From the NCBI GenBank assembly GCA_942491485.1, contig CALOAX010000017.1:62001-126000 (forward strand): a stretch of DNA of 64,000 nucleotides. Reading direction: 5' to 3'. Source of the DNA: Desulfoluna sp942491485 (lineage in GTDB: Bacteria; Desulfobacterota; Desulfobacteria; Desulfobacterales; Desulfolunaceae). Of the stretch, positions 42,997-50,327 are shown in pieces. Both the position numbers and the translations under genes were made by a program. Each line of letters opens with the position of its first letter. Positions within the stretch are counted from its first letter, which is position 1. Below the pieces are notes generated by a model, which was not told the DNA's origin, did no database searches, and worked only from the letters and a program-made list of their open reading frames with translations.

Positions 42997-43968
42997 TTAC
43001 CCCGCGTCGGCCAGCACCACGGCCCGTAAGGGGGCGGGGTAGCCTTCGATGGTTTTGGTGGGGTCTTCGGGATCCAGGAACATCTCCAGGGATTCTGTGG
43101 TGACCCAGTCTGTTTTGCGCTGTTCGTCTAAGGTGGTGGGTGAGACGTCCACGCAGCGGATGTTGGTAAACCCGGCCCGGCCGAGCCAGTTGGCGAGGCA
43201 GGGGACCGTGGGGATGAAGAAGACGTTCCTCATCTTGGCGTAGCGATCCACGGGGAAGAGGGCCGTTTCCGACTCTCCGTCGATGATGAGGGTCTCCATG
43301 ACCAGCTCGCCGCCGGGGCGCATGCAGTCGTGGATCTCTTTCAGGGTGTCGACGGGTGATTTGCGGTGGTAGATGACCCCCATGCAGAAGACCGTGTCAA
43401 AGTAGTTTTTAAACACGGGCATCTCTTCCATCTTGGCGGGGATGAAGTAGAGGCCGGGAATCTGCAGGTACCTCTGGAGGGCCAGGTACTGGAAGTAGAA
43501 GAGGATCTGGGGATCGATGCCCAGGACCATCTCGGGTTGGTCTGCGGCCATGCGGAACATGTAGTAGCCGGAGCTGGCGCCGATATCCAGGACCTTACGC
43601 CCTTCTAAGGAGGCGATGTGGGGGGCGAGGCGATCCCACTTGATGTCGGAGTTCCACTCGGTGTCGATGTCGATGCCGAAGAGGCCGTAGGGGCCTTTGC
43701 GCCAGGGCCTTAAGTCTTTCAGGCCCTTGAGAAGGGCTTCGATGTCGGCAGGGTCGTGATCGGCCTGGGGAAGGACGCTGACCCGTCTTCCTTCGATGTC
43801 GATGTCTGCCCCGTGCAGGTCGGGAAGACCGTTTACAAGATCTCGAAATTTCTTTTCGTTTCCAAAGTCGCGGCCCACCAGGGCCAGCTTCTCTTCAATG
43901 AGGGCGGTGAGTTCGTCTCGCACAGGGTCCAGGCCCAACCGCTTCAGGTCATGCAACAACGCGTCCAT
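42997..43968 (-). CDS. cmoB: tRNA uridine-34 carboxymethyltransferase
   Basis: Transfers a carboxymethyl group from carboxy-S-adenosylmethionine to 5-hydroxyuridine at tRNA position 34, making cmo5U. The 323-residue protein shows the CmoB layout: RKGPYGLFGIDIDTEWNSDI KWDRLAPH (near 115-142), the SAM-type motif KVLDIGASSGYYMFRMA (150-166), FDTVFCMGVIYHRKSP (near 213), LVMETLIIDGE, DRYAKMRNVFFIP, and a DFLDP-like EMFLDPEDPTKTIEGYPAPLRAVVLA end. It lies 7 bp after cmoA, the natural partner that makes its substrate. Confidence 0.96.
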   Translation of the reverse strand: MDALLHDLKRLGLDPVRDELTALIEEKLALVGRDFGNEKKFRDLVNGLPDLHGADIDIEGRRVSVLPQADHDPADIEALLKGLKDLRPWRKGPYGLFGIDIDTEWNSDIKWDRLAPHIASLEGRKVLDIGASSGYYMFRMAADQPEMVLGIDPQILFYFQYLALQRYLQIPGLYFIPAKMEEMPVFKNYFDTVFCMGVIYHRKSPVDTLKEIHDCMRPGGELVMETLIIDGESETALFPVDRYAKMRNVFFIPTVPCLANWLGRAGFTNIRCVDVSPTTLDEQRKTDWVTTESLEMFLDPEDPTKTIEGYPAPLRAVVLADAG

Positions 43969-43975
43969 CGGTTTT

Positions 43976-44710
43976 CTATTCCTCGTCTTTCATGCAGATG
44001 AAGCTGGTGAAGTTGAACCACTTCTGCCAGATGTCCACCTTGGTAAAACCGGCGGCGTTAAAGCGCGCCGTATGGGTCTCAACGGTCTCGGGGACGAGCA
44101 CGTTTTCAAGGGCGTCCCGTTTCTGGCTGATCTCCAGGTTGGAGTAGCCGTTTTCCCCTTTGAATCGGTAGTAGAACTCCTGCTGAAGATCCGAGAGGAT
44201 CTCTTCTTTATGGACCACTTTTTCGGTGATGAGAAGAATGCCGCCGGGGACCAGGGCGTCGTGGATGCGGGTGATAAGGGCATCCCGTTCGGCCATGGGG
44301 AGAAACTGCAGGGTGAGGTTCAGGACCACCACGGATGCGGGTTCCATGGCAAGGTCCTGGATATTGGCCTGAACCAGCTCGATCTGTTCGCCTGCCGGGT
44401 GGTTGTCCAGGAGGCCCTGGTAGATCTCCAGCATGGGTGCGGAGTTGTCCACGGCCACCATGCGAAGGGGGCGTTTGCCCATCTCGTTCAGCAGGCGCAT
44501 GCCGAAGTTGCCGTTGGAGCAACCGAGGTCGATGATCGACGTGCCTTCCTTATAAAAGCGGACGGCAAGCTGTGCCTGGCGCTTGACCGTCTCCCGGTAG
44601 AGGGGGACGGAGCGGTGAATCATATCGTTAAAAACCCCGGCCACATTTTCGTTGAATTCAAAGGGCGGCACGGAGGGCAGTTTTTTTGAGTAAATTGTAT
44701 CCTGGCTCAT
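43976..44710 (-). CDS. cmoA: Carboxy-S-adenosylmethionine synthase
   Basis: Converts S-adenosylmethionine and prephenate to carboxy-SAM, which CmoB uses to modify tRNA wobble uridine. The 244-residue protein shows FNENVAGVFNDMIHRSVPLY (15-35), the SAM motif IIDLGCSNGNFGMRLLNEMG (58-77), MVAVDNSAPMLEIY, VVLNLTLQFLP and GGILLITEKV, and a FCMKDE-like end. The two genes cmoA and cmoB form a compact operon with a 7-bp gap. Confidence 0.96.
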   Translation of the reverse strand: MSQDTIYSKKLPSVPPFEFNENVAGVFNDMIHRSVPLYRETVKRQAQLAVRFYKEGTSIIDLGCSNGNFGMRLLNEMGKRPLRMVAVDNSAPMLEIYQGLLDNHPAGEQIELVQANIQDLAMEPASVVVLNLTLQFLPMAERDALITRIHDALVPGGILLITEKVVHKEEILSDLQQEFYYRFKGENGYSNLEISQKRDALENVLVPETVETHTARFNAAGFTKVDIWQKWFNFTSFICMKDEE

Positions 44711-44862
44711 GGGCTCGATTGGTCCTTTTGTAAAACCTGATCCTGCGGTGAGGGTGAACTCATCATTAATGGTTGAAAAATAAGGGAAACCGATTCATGA
44801 TGAAAAGCCGCAACAGCCATTTATGACCAATCGAAAGGCCGGTGTCAAGGGGATTTCGGGCT

Positions 44863-44917
44863 TGCAAATGCTCCGGGCCTTCGGCACTTCACATTTGCTT
44901 ACGGGCTGCGCCCGTGA
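44863..44917 (+). repeat. Family A element, module 2-1 variant
   Basis: GCAAATGCTCCGGGCCTTCG GCACTTCACATTTGC palindrome followed by the ACGGGCTGCGCCCGT hairpin. Part of a repeat cluster filling 44863-45114; the gap 44711-45176 holds no other gene. Confidence 0.75.
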
Positions 44918-44940
44918 GTTTCGGAACGTTCGGGGGCAAG

Positions 44941-45025
44941 GGTGGCGAAGCCACATTAGGCAAAGCACCCTGAAAGCAGGTTGCGGATGCGCTTTGCCCC
45001 TCGTTCCTCGGGTCAAATCACAATC
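44941..45025 (+). repeat. Family A element, GGTGGCGAAGCCAC variant
   Basis: GGTGGCGAAGCCACATTAGG then GAAAGCAGGTTGCGGATGCG and CCCCTCGTTCCTCGGG. Directly followed by a family D element. Confidence 0.8.
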
Positions 45026-45064
45026 ACCTTCCGTTGGATGTGAATCCGGAATGATGTATTAAGA

Positions 45065-45114
45065 CCTGTTTATCAAACTTTTCAAAAGTTTGGCCCCCGG
45101 CAGGGCCTCCGGAG
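45065..45114 (+). repeat. Family D hairpin element
   Basis: CCTGTTTATCAAACTTTTCA AAAGTTTGGCCCCCGGCAGG GCCTCCGGAGG: the CAAACTTTT/AAAAGTTTG hairpin followed by a GC-rich palindrome. Near identical at 63642-63694. Confidence 0.85.
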
Positions 45115-45176
45115 GAAGGGCTGTTTGTTTTTCTCTGTGGATAGTCAATCATACTGAATCGAACCCGGGAGAGAGC

Positions 45177-45599
45177 ATGCGTATCTGGTATCAACCTGTG
45201 ACACTGGCGGAGGTAAAACCCGTTGTGGAGGTGGAGATGCTCCACCACCTGGGAATTGAAATTGTGGCCATCGGAGACGACTGGCTCAAGGGCCGGATGC
45301 CGGTGGATGAACGCACCAAGCAGCCGGCGGGCCTTCTCCACGGCGGGGCAACGTGCGTCCTTGGAGAATCCCTGGCCAGCATCGCCTCCGCCCTCTGCGT
45401 GGACCTTGCTACCCACGCTGCGGTGGGCACCGAAATCAGTGCCAGCCATATCCGAAGCGCCAAAGGCGGCTTCGTCTACGGCACCTGTCGCCCCTTTCAC
45501 ATAGGCAGGCGCAACCACGTCTGGGACGTGCGTATCTGTGACGACATGGATCGATTGATATCCGTGGTGCGCATGACGGCGGCCATTCTGGCGTATTAG
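45177..45599 (+). CDS. Hotdog-fold thioesterase (MenI/YdiI-like)
   Basis: A 140-residue hotdog thioesterase of the PaaI/YdiI group, which hydrolyses acyl-CoA thioesters; YdiI relatives act on 1,4-dihydroxy-2-naphthoyl-CoA in menaquinone synthesis. The core GLLHGGATCVLGESLASIAS carries the catalytic Glu, with VGTEISASHIRSAKGGFVYG following. ATG 45177 was chosen because GGGAGAGAG lies just upstream; a longer frame back to 45090 runs into the repeat. No other menaquinone gene is nearby, so the substrate stays open. Confidence 0.85.
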   Translation: MRIWYQPVTLAEVKPVVEVEMLHHLGIEIVAIGDDWLKGRMPVDERTKQPAGLLHGGATCVLGESLASIASALCVDLATHAAVGTEISASHIRSAKGGFVYGTCRPFHIGRRNHVWDVRICDDMDRLISVVRMTAAILAY

Positions 45600-45752
45600 T
45601 GAATGTGACTGCCACTCATTCTCCGCTATCACCAAGAGTTTTGATGTCGCCAGCATGGTGGCGTGTAGAAAACGTTCTTCGTGCTTGGTTCTTAGTTCTT
45701 GGTTCGAGGAGTCGCTTTGCTCCATTGGTTTTGATAAATAGGGCAAAAGTAT

Positions 45753-45862
45753 GCCTCTGGTGACGAAACCACTGTAGCGAAAATACCTCGAAAGTGGATT
45801 CGCGAATGCTCCCAGCCCTCGTTCCTCGGGTTGATCACATTCGCTGACGGGCTGCGCCCGTG
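45753..45862 (+). repeat. Family A element, full copy
   Basis: GCCTCTGGTGACGAAACCAC then AAGTGGATTCGCGAATGCTC, CAGCCCTCGTTCCTCGGGTT and CACATTCGC, ending in the ACGGGCTGCGCCCGT hairpin. This copy is the best uninterrupted counterpart of the one split by the family B element at 51458. Confidence 0.85.
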
Positions 45863-45911
45863 GAATTTGGGGGAGGACCGATCTGGACGTGAAATCAGAG
45901 AATTAATTCTG

Positions 45912-45940
45912 TTGACACGTTGTACCGACAATGTTTTAGC
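45912..45940 (+). promoter_or_regulatory. Possible promoter of acyP
   Basis: TTGACA at 45912-45917 is a perfect -35 box; 17 bp later the heptamer array begins (TTTAGC in the -10 place, weak). If used, transcription would pass through or start within the array. Confidence 0.35.
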
Positions 45941-45997
45941 CTTTAGCCTTTAGCCTTTAGCCTTTAGCCTTTAGCCTTTAGCCTTTAGCCTTTAGCC
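45935..45997 (+). repeat. Perfect heptamer tandem repeat, nine TTTAGCC units
   Basis: Nine uninterrupted 7-bp units, then TTT and ATCGGAGGATCC before the acyP start codon. It is the only perfect short tandem repeat of this size in the window. Copy-number change would alter the spacing between the TTGACA and the ribosome binding site. Confidence 0.97.
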
Positions 45998-46012
45998 TTT
46001 ATCGGAGGATCC

Positions 46013-46294
46013 ATGGTTCGAATGAAGCGTGTGAGATTACGGATCAGTGGTGTGGTGCAGGGAGTGGCGTTTCGCTATTACACGGTGGCGGAAGCCAAGC
46101 GCCTCGGGGTGACCGGTTGGGTGCGGAACGTCCCCGACGGCACCGTGGAAGCCCTGGCCGAAGGGGAACTCGCTGCTGTGGATGAGTTTACCCAGTGGTG
46201 CCATTCGGGCCCGCGTATGGCACGGGTTGATGGGGTGAAGGTGAAAGAGGAAGAGTACGGCAATGGGTTTGAGGGGTTTGATGTGGTGGGTTAG
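46013..46294 (+). CDS. acyP: Acylphosphatase
   Basis: A 93-residue acylphosphatase that hydrolyses acyl phosphates such as acetyl or carbamoyl phosphate. It has the family signature VRLRISGVVQGVAFRYYTVA EAKRLGVTGWVRNVPDGTVE, including the catalytic Arg of GVxFR and the Asn of WVRN. GGAGG lies four nt before ATG 46013; a second ATG at 46022 has better spacing and may be the true start. A nine-unit heptamer repeat directly precedes the ribosome binding site. Confidence 0.95.
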   Translation: MVRMKRVRLRISGVVQGVAFRYYTVAEAKRLGVTGWVRNVPDGTVEALAEGELAAVDEFTQWCHSGPRMARVDGVKVKEEEYGNGFEGFDVVG

Positions 46295-46634
46295 TGAGTA
46301 GTGATTAGTGAATGGTAAATAGAGATGGTTAAACCGCCCGTTTGGGTTGTGTTCGCCATGTCGGGTATCAGAGATGACGTGGGTTGTGTGTGATCTTGGT
46401 AACGTCGTATCATCCCGCTTTTAAGGAGGCTTTTCCGCCTCCATCCTGCCTGAGTTGTTCCTGTGAAAAATCAATCGTTACGAATGTTGTCTCTCTGTGT
46501 GGGTTCCCATGCATGGATCCCCTGTCATTCGGTCGTATAACGGGTGACGTGTATCCTTAAGATAAAGCATCTCAGCTGCGTCCTCTATTCCGCCTGCCGG
46601 GGAAGACGGTATATATAATTGTCGTTGGGAATTT

Positions 46635-46738
46635 CACGGGCGCAGCCCGTCAGCGAATGTGATGAGCCTGAGGTACGAAAGCTCAGAGCATTCGCAATCC
46701 TGGGGTGCAGGGGATCATCCCCTGCCTGCCGGAGGCAT
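46635..46738 (+). repeat. Family A element, full composite copy
   Basis: All three parts in order: CACGGGCGCAGCCCGTCAGC, GCGAATGTGA with CCTGAGGTACGAAAG and GCATTCGC, then CAGGGGATCATCCCCTG and TGCCGGAGGC. It shows the modular composition well. The rest of the gap 46295-46873 has only a GGAGGC/GCCTCC hairpin near 46422 and no gene I can support. Confidence 0.9.
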
Positions 46739-46873
46739 GCTTATCGATATCTGTTGAGTCTGCTGTCGGGGCTGGTATAGTTGCGTCCGAAATGGACAAT
46801 GCCTTTGCCTTGGTCTGCTGAACCATGCTCAGCTGCCGAGGCCATCAACCCTTTTATTTGAGAAACGAGCCCC

Positions 46874-48115
46874 ATGTCATTTTCTTCCCTTGGACTCTTT
46901 GCTCCCTTGTGTCGTGCCATCGATGACGAGGGGTATGCCGCTCCTTTTCCCATTCAGGCCGAAGCGATCCCCGCTGTTCTTGCCGGCAGGGATGTCATGG
47001 CCGCAGCGCAAACCGGAACGGGCAAGACCGCCAGTTATACGCTTCCTGTGTTGCAGCGCCTTGCAACTGGCCCCATGGTGAGGGCGAACCACATTCGGGC
47101 CCTGGTGCTGACGCCGACCCGTGAGCTGGCCGTGCAGGTGTCTGTGGATGTTGCCAAGTATGGCAGGCACCTTTCGCTTTCCTCGGGCGTTGTCTACGGC
47201 GGGGTGAAGATCAACCCGCAGATGATGAAAATGCGAAGGGGCGTTGATGTGCTGGTGGCGACCCCGGGGCGGCTGCTCGACCTGTTTAATAAAAATGCGG
47301 TGAAGTTCTCGCAGGTGGAGTTTTTGGTTCTTGATGAAGCGGACCGGATGCTCGACATGGGGTTTATCAAGGATATTCAAAAAATCATGGCGCTGCTCCC
47401 GAAAAATCGGCAAAACCTGCTTTTTTCGGCCACCTTCTCGGGAGAGATCCGCGCTCTCGCCGGCGATTTTCTCGAAAATCCAGTGCAGATAGAGACGAAT
47501 CCTCAAAACTCTGCTGCGGAGAGCGTGAAACAGTGGGCCTATGAGGTAGACAAGGGCAAGAAGGGGGAGCTTCTCAGCCACCTGATTCGATCCAACGCCT
47601 GGGAACAGGTGCTTGTTTTTACCCGAACCAAAAAGGGTGCTGATCGTCTGGTCCGAACACTGGGTGAAGACGGGGTCTCTGCGGCGGCTATCCATGGGGA
47701 CAAAAGCCAGGGGCAGCGGAACCAGGCTCTTGCAGAGTTTAAAGCGAGCAAGGTTCGGGTTCTGGTTGCCACGGATGTTGCCGCACGCGGCCTCGATATC
47801 AGTGAGCTGCCCCATGTGATTAATTTCGACCTGCCCAAGGTAGCGGAGAATTACATTCACCGTATCGGTCGCACAGGTCGTGCCGGCCTGCAAGGGGAGG
47901 GGGTCTCCCTGGTCAGCGCCGATGAGGTTCAACTGCTGGCAGCCATCGAGGGCCTGATCCGCCTGACCCTGCCACGTGAGGTTGACCCTCATTTTGTTCC
48001 GGCCTTTAAGGTTCCCCTGACCCGCCAGATGAAGCCGAAAAAGCCAAAGAAACCCAAGAAGCGGAAAGGGGAGCAGGGGCAAAAACCAAAAAACAAGCCT
48101 CTGGGGGCAAGGTGA
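46874..48115 (+). CDS. rhlE: DEAD-box RNA helicase, RhlE-like
   Basis: A 413-residue ATP-dependent RNA helicase. Motifs in order: Q-motif FPIQAEAI (25-32), Walker A AQTGTGKT (45-52), PTRELA (81-86), DEAD (154-157), SAT (185-187), ARGLDI and HRIGRTGR near 310-340. The C-terminal tail is rich in Lys and Pro (KPKKPKKPKKRKGEQGQKPK). The last residues and the TGA stop lie inside a family A repeat, so the tail may have been cut or extended by it. Such helicases act in ribosome assembly and RNA decay, often in the cold. The ribosome binding site is weak. Confidence 0.95.
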   Translation: MSFSSLGLFAPLCRAIDDEGYAAPFPIQAEAIPAVLAGRDVMAAAQTGTGKTASYTLPVLQRLATGPMVRANHIRALVLTPTRELAVQVSVDVAKYGRHLSLSSGVVYGGVKINPQMMKMRRGVDVLVATPGRLLDLFNKNAVKFSQVEFLVLDEADRMLDMGFIKDIQKIMALLPKNRQNLLFSATFSGEIRALAGDFLENPVQIETNPQNSAAESVKQWAYEVDKGKKGELLSHLIRSNAWEQVLVFTRTKKGADRLVRTLGEDGVSAAAIHGDKSQGQRNQALAEFKASKVRVLVATDVAARGLDISELPHVINFDLPKVAENYIHRIGRTGRAGLQGEGVSLVSADEVQLLAAIEGLIRLTLPREVDPHFVPAFKVPLTRQMKPKKPKKPKKRKGEQGQKPKNKPLGAR

Positions 48116-48203
48116 GCCACCTTGAAAGCTGGTTGCGAATGCTCTCGGCCTTCGTACCTCAGGCCGAGAGCGTTCGCATTTTCGCTTAATGGCTGCACCC
48201 GTG
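48097..48203 (+). repeat. Family A element overlapping the rhlE stop codon
   Basis: GCCTCTGGGGGCAAGGTGAG CCACCTTGAAAGC, then a module-2 palindrome with CTCTCGGCCTTCGTACCTCA and GGCCGAGAG. The rhlE stop TGA (48113-48115) is the TGA of AAGGTGAGCC. Confidence 0.9.
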
Positions 48204-48228
48204 ATAAACGGATTGGGCATTTTTTCGT

Positions 48229-48262
48229 ACAGCCCAAAGGGCGCTTCGTGATCTTCGTGGTG
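48229..48262 (+). repeat. Family C element, short form
   Basis: CAGCCCAAAGGGCGCTTCGT then GATCTTCGTGGTG. Same pattern as 9494 and 51766, again following a family A element. Confidence 0.6.
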
Positions 48263-48742
48263 TTACCCTGGCGTCAGTTTTGAAAGAGTCTTATGTCCGC
48301 TTGATTTTTATCGGGCTACCCCGGTGATAATGGCGGTGAAGCCACGTTAACTTAAACCTCCCCGCACGATTACAGCCTTCGCCTCCAGGCCCATCACGTT
48401 CACATTCTCGTTTCATGACTATGTCCGTGATGTTGATGAGCAACGTGCTCTGTGTCGTCTTCCCCGGCTGCTCGCTAAACCATTTCTGTTGAATAAATGA
48501 TAAGGGGGGTGGGCCTCGATGCCTTTCGAACACCGGGTGACCGGGGATCCATGTGCGGGTTGCGACACCGGATGAGATTTATTTACAGGGTTGTTCCATA
48601 TCGAAGACCTTTTGTTTAAATCCCGGTAACTATTCAGCTTGTGTCTCTGGCGGCCCTGTCGGGGCCAAACGTTTGCCTGATCTAAGTGCTGGGTTTGGCA
48701 AACAGGTTTGCTCAACTTAAGCAGGACTCAACTCGAACCAAA

Positions 48743-48825
48743 GGCGGATGTGGTTTGACCCGAGGAACGAGGGGAAAACGCATCTGCTATCTGCTTTCAA
48801 GGTGGCACACCTTGCCGCCGGAGGC
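48743..48825 (-). repeat. Family A element, full copy
   Basis: GCGGATGTGGTTTGACCCGA then GGAACGAGGGG, CATCTGC, CTTTCAAGGTGGCACACCTT and GCCGCCGGAGGC. Of the remaining gap, 48263-48742 shows no gene with family features. Confidence 0.9.
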
Positions 48826-48834
48826 TGTCCATAC

Positions 48835-48871
48835 AAAAACCGGGCTTTCCCTTTTGGGAGGCCCGGTTTTT
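48835..48871. terminator. Strong terminator hairpin
   Basis: AAAAACCGGGC (48835-48845) pairs with GCCCGGTTTTT (48861-48871), with additional inner CCC/GGG pairs. It has A-run and T-run ends, so it is bidirectional in form. The nearest upstream coding gene on the plus strand is rhlE, 720 bp away; the T-run makes it a genuine terminator candidate without an obvious gene, perhaps of a small RNA. Confidence 0.75.
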
Positions 48872-49006
48872 GCGTTCTGCGATAGATGGCTTTTGGGTGG
48901 CGTCGAGCGTGGGGGATGACGCCGTGATTTATTTATTTGATGTTGGCTTTGCAATCAGATTTCGGTTTTTGTGACAGGTCCTGCGAAGTCTTAAGTCGCA
49001 GTAAAT

Positions 49007-49090
49007 GCCATAGCGATCTGCCCCGAGGGACGAGGGGTGGAGCGCTATGGCAATCTGCTTTCGAGGTGGCTCCACCTCGCCGCCGGAGGC
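49007..49090 (-). repeat. Family A element, full copy
   Basis: GCCATAGCGATCTGCCCCGA then GGGACGAGGGG and GCGCTATGGC, CTTTCGAGGTGGCTCCACCT and GCCGCCGGAGGC. It ends 16 bp from the hsp20 stop, GGAGGC end towards the gene. Confidence 0.9.
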
Positions 49091-49106
49091 AGTTTTTCTG
49101 CCTGTC

Positions 49107-49547
49107 CTAATGAATGCTGATCTCCTTGCCTGCGGGTTCGGTGGCGTTGGGGATCGTGATGTGAAGGACGCCGTTTTTGAATTCCGCTTCGATGTTGTCC
49201 ACATCGGTTTTGGGGGGGAGACGGAAGGCGCGTTCAAAGCTGCCGGAGAATCTCTCGGTTCTGTAAACGTTTTTGCCCTCTTCCTTCTCTTCGGCTTTGC
49301 GCTCGCCCTTCAGGGTGAGGATGCCGTCCTCTACCTTGATGGAGATGTCCTTCTTCTCGATGCCGGGAAGATCTGCCTGAATCGTGACCTTGCCCTCTTT
49401 TTCATAGATGTCCACCTCGGGGCTCCAGAGCTTTGCGGTTTTTGCTGCAAGGCGGGGGGCATCGGCAAAAAAGTCATCGAAGAGACGGTTGATTCGGTTG
49501 TTGACTGCGGGGGCGGTTACAAAGGGGTTAAATCTTACAAGTTCCAT
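49107..49547 (-). CDS. Small heat-shock protein, Hsp20/alpha-crystallin family
   Basis: A 146-residue holdase chaperone. Residues 1-40 are the variable arm (NPFVTAPAVNNRINRLFDDF), residues 42-133 the alpha-crystallin domain (WSPEVDIYEKEGKVTIQADL PGIEKKDISIKVEDGILTLK), and the conserved end reads FKNGVLHITIP, with the usual I-x-I type tail EISIH. It binds unfolding proteins in the cytoplasm. GGAGG seven nt upstream supports the start. A TTGACA/TATTTT promoter lies about 55 bp upstream, and the gene diverges from the tandem-RHH gene. Confidence 0.95.
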   Translation of the reverse strand: MELVRFNPFVTAPAVNNRINRLFDDFFADAPRLAAKTAKLWSPEVDIYEKEGKVTIQADLPGIEKKDISIKVEDGILTLKGERKAEEKEEGKNVYRTERFSGSFERAFRLPPKTDVDNIEAEFKNGVLHITIPNATEPAGKEISIH

Positions 49548-49598
49548 GATGGACCTCCATATGTGTTTTGGGAGTTGTGTTTCGTTTTCTCTGAAACA

Positions 49599-49626
49599 AA
49601 AATAGTCATGATCTGTTTTGTGTCAA
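49599..49626 (-). promoter_or_regulatory. Probable promoter of hsp20
   Basis: On the minus strand, TTGACA (plus 49621-49626) and TATTTT (plus 49599-49604) are 16 bp apart, a good -35/-10 pair for a housekeeping sigma factor. AT-rich surroundings support it. Confidence 0.6.
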
Positions 49627-49631
49627 CAAAA

Positions 49632-49667
49632 AAATATGATATTTTTATTTCATTACCAAATCTGGTA
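49632..49667. promoter_or_regulatory. Two palindromes in the hsp20/RHH divergent gap
   Basis: AAATAT-G-ATATTT (49632-49644) and TACCA-AATC-TGGTA (49654-49667). Both lie between the hsp20 promoter and the RHH gene. They are candidate operator sites for the DNA-binding protein encoded at 49734. Confidence 0.45.
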
Positions 49668-49733
49668 TTAAAATAAAGGTAATGGGAATGACGAATGTGC
49701 AGATCTCTGATATAGAAAGCAGAGGAGGTCATA

Positions 49734-50327
49734 ATGAATAAAAAGAACGATCCATTAAATATGGGGGCCAATCCGGGCGGAGCATCCTTGCGGGATCTCA
49801 TGGGCAAGCAGTCGGTGCGGGCAACCTTTCGAATCTCATCACGGGCCATTGAGTCCATGGCCGTGGTGGCCGAACACTTCGGTATCAAGCAGAAATCCCT
49901 CTTTGACCATCTGGTGGAGGACGTGGAGACGCTGAACTCCATTGCCGGGGAGTTGTCCGCTGATGCCATGAAAGAGGTCCATCGGGTCCAGAAGACGTTC
50001 GTCATCAGCCGTCGGACCCTTGATGCGCTGGAGATGGTATCAAGGCAGTTCGGCGCTCCGAGGGACGCCTTGGTGGAGTTCTCCATCCAGAGGCTCGGGG
50101 AGCTTATCGATGGCGAGCGCAAGCGCCATGCCGTCAGGAAGGCCTTATTGCATAGGGTGGAGGAGAGAAAGGAACGCTTTCAGCAGACTTTTTCCGAGGC
50201 TGTTCAGGCCCTGGGCGAGTCGGATCCCTTTGTGGAGCGTCTGGCCCACACCTGCCGGAGCCTGGAACACTCCGTAGATGAACTGAAAGCCCTTGTGAAG
50301 CGTGGTGAGGGACTGGAAGGGCTATGA
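49734..50327 (+). CDS. Protein with two ribbon-helix-helix-like segments
   Basis: A 197-residue protein not assigned to a named family. Residues about 26-65 (QSVRATFRISSRAIESMAVV AEHFGIKQKSLFDHLVEDV) and 85-122 (VQKTFVISRRTLDALEMVSR QFGAPRDALVEFSIQRL) look like two copies of a short strand-helix-helix unit as in CopG/Arc/MetJ-type DNA-binding proteins. A single chain could thus form its own RHH dimer. The C-terminal 70 residues are helical and charged. GAGGAGGTC gives a strong ribosome binding site. It overlaps the RlmN-like gene by ATGA, so the pair is coupled. It may regulate the divergent hsp20 through the nearby palindromes; that is inference. Confidence 0.7.
   Translation: MNKKNDPLNMGANPGGASLRDLMGKQSVRATFRISSRAIESMAVVAEHFGIKQKSLFDHLVEDVETLNSIAGELSADAMKEVHRVQKTFVISRRTLDALEMVSRQFGAPRDALVEFSIQRLGELIDGERKRHAVRKALLHRVEERKERFQQTFSEAVQALGESDPFVERLAHTCRSLEHSVDELKALVKRGEGLEGL

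Noticed and set aside
46741..46953. 70-codon minus-strand ORF overlapping the rhlE start
   Set aside because: Considered because its end looks protein-like (HFGRNYTSPDSRLNRYR), but it overlaps rhlE, has no clear ribosome binding site and no known family.
46877..48220. 447-codon minus-strand ORF opposite rhlE
   Set aside because: Shadow ORF; the plus strand carries all DEAD-box motifs.
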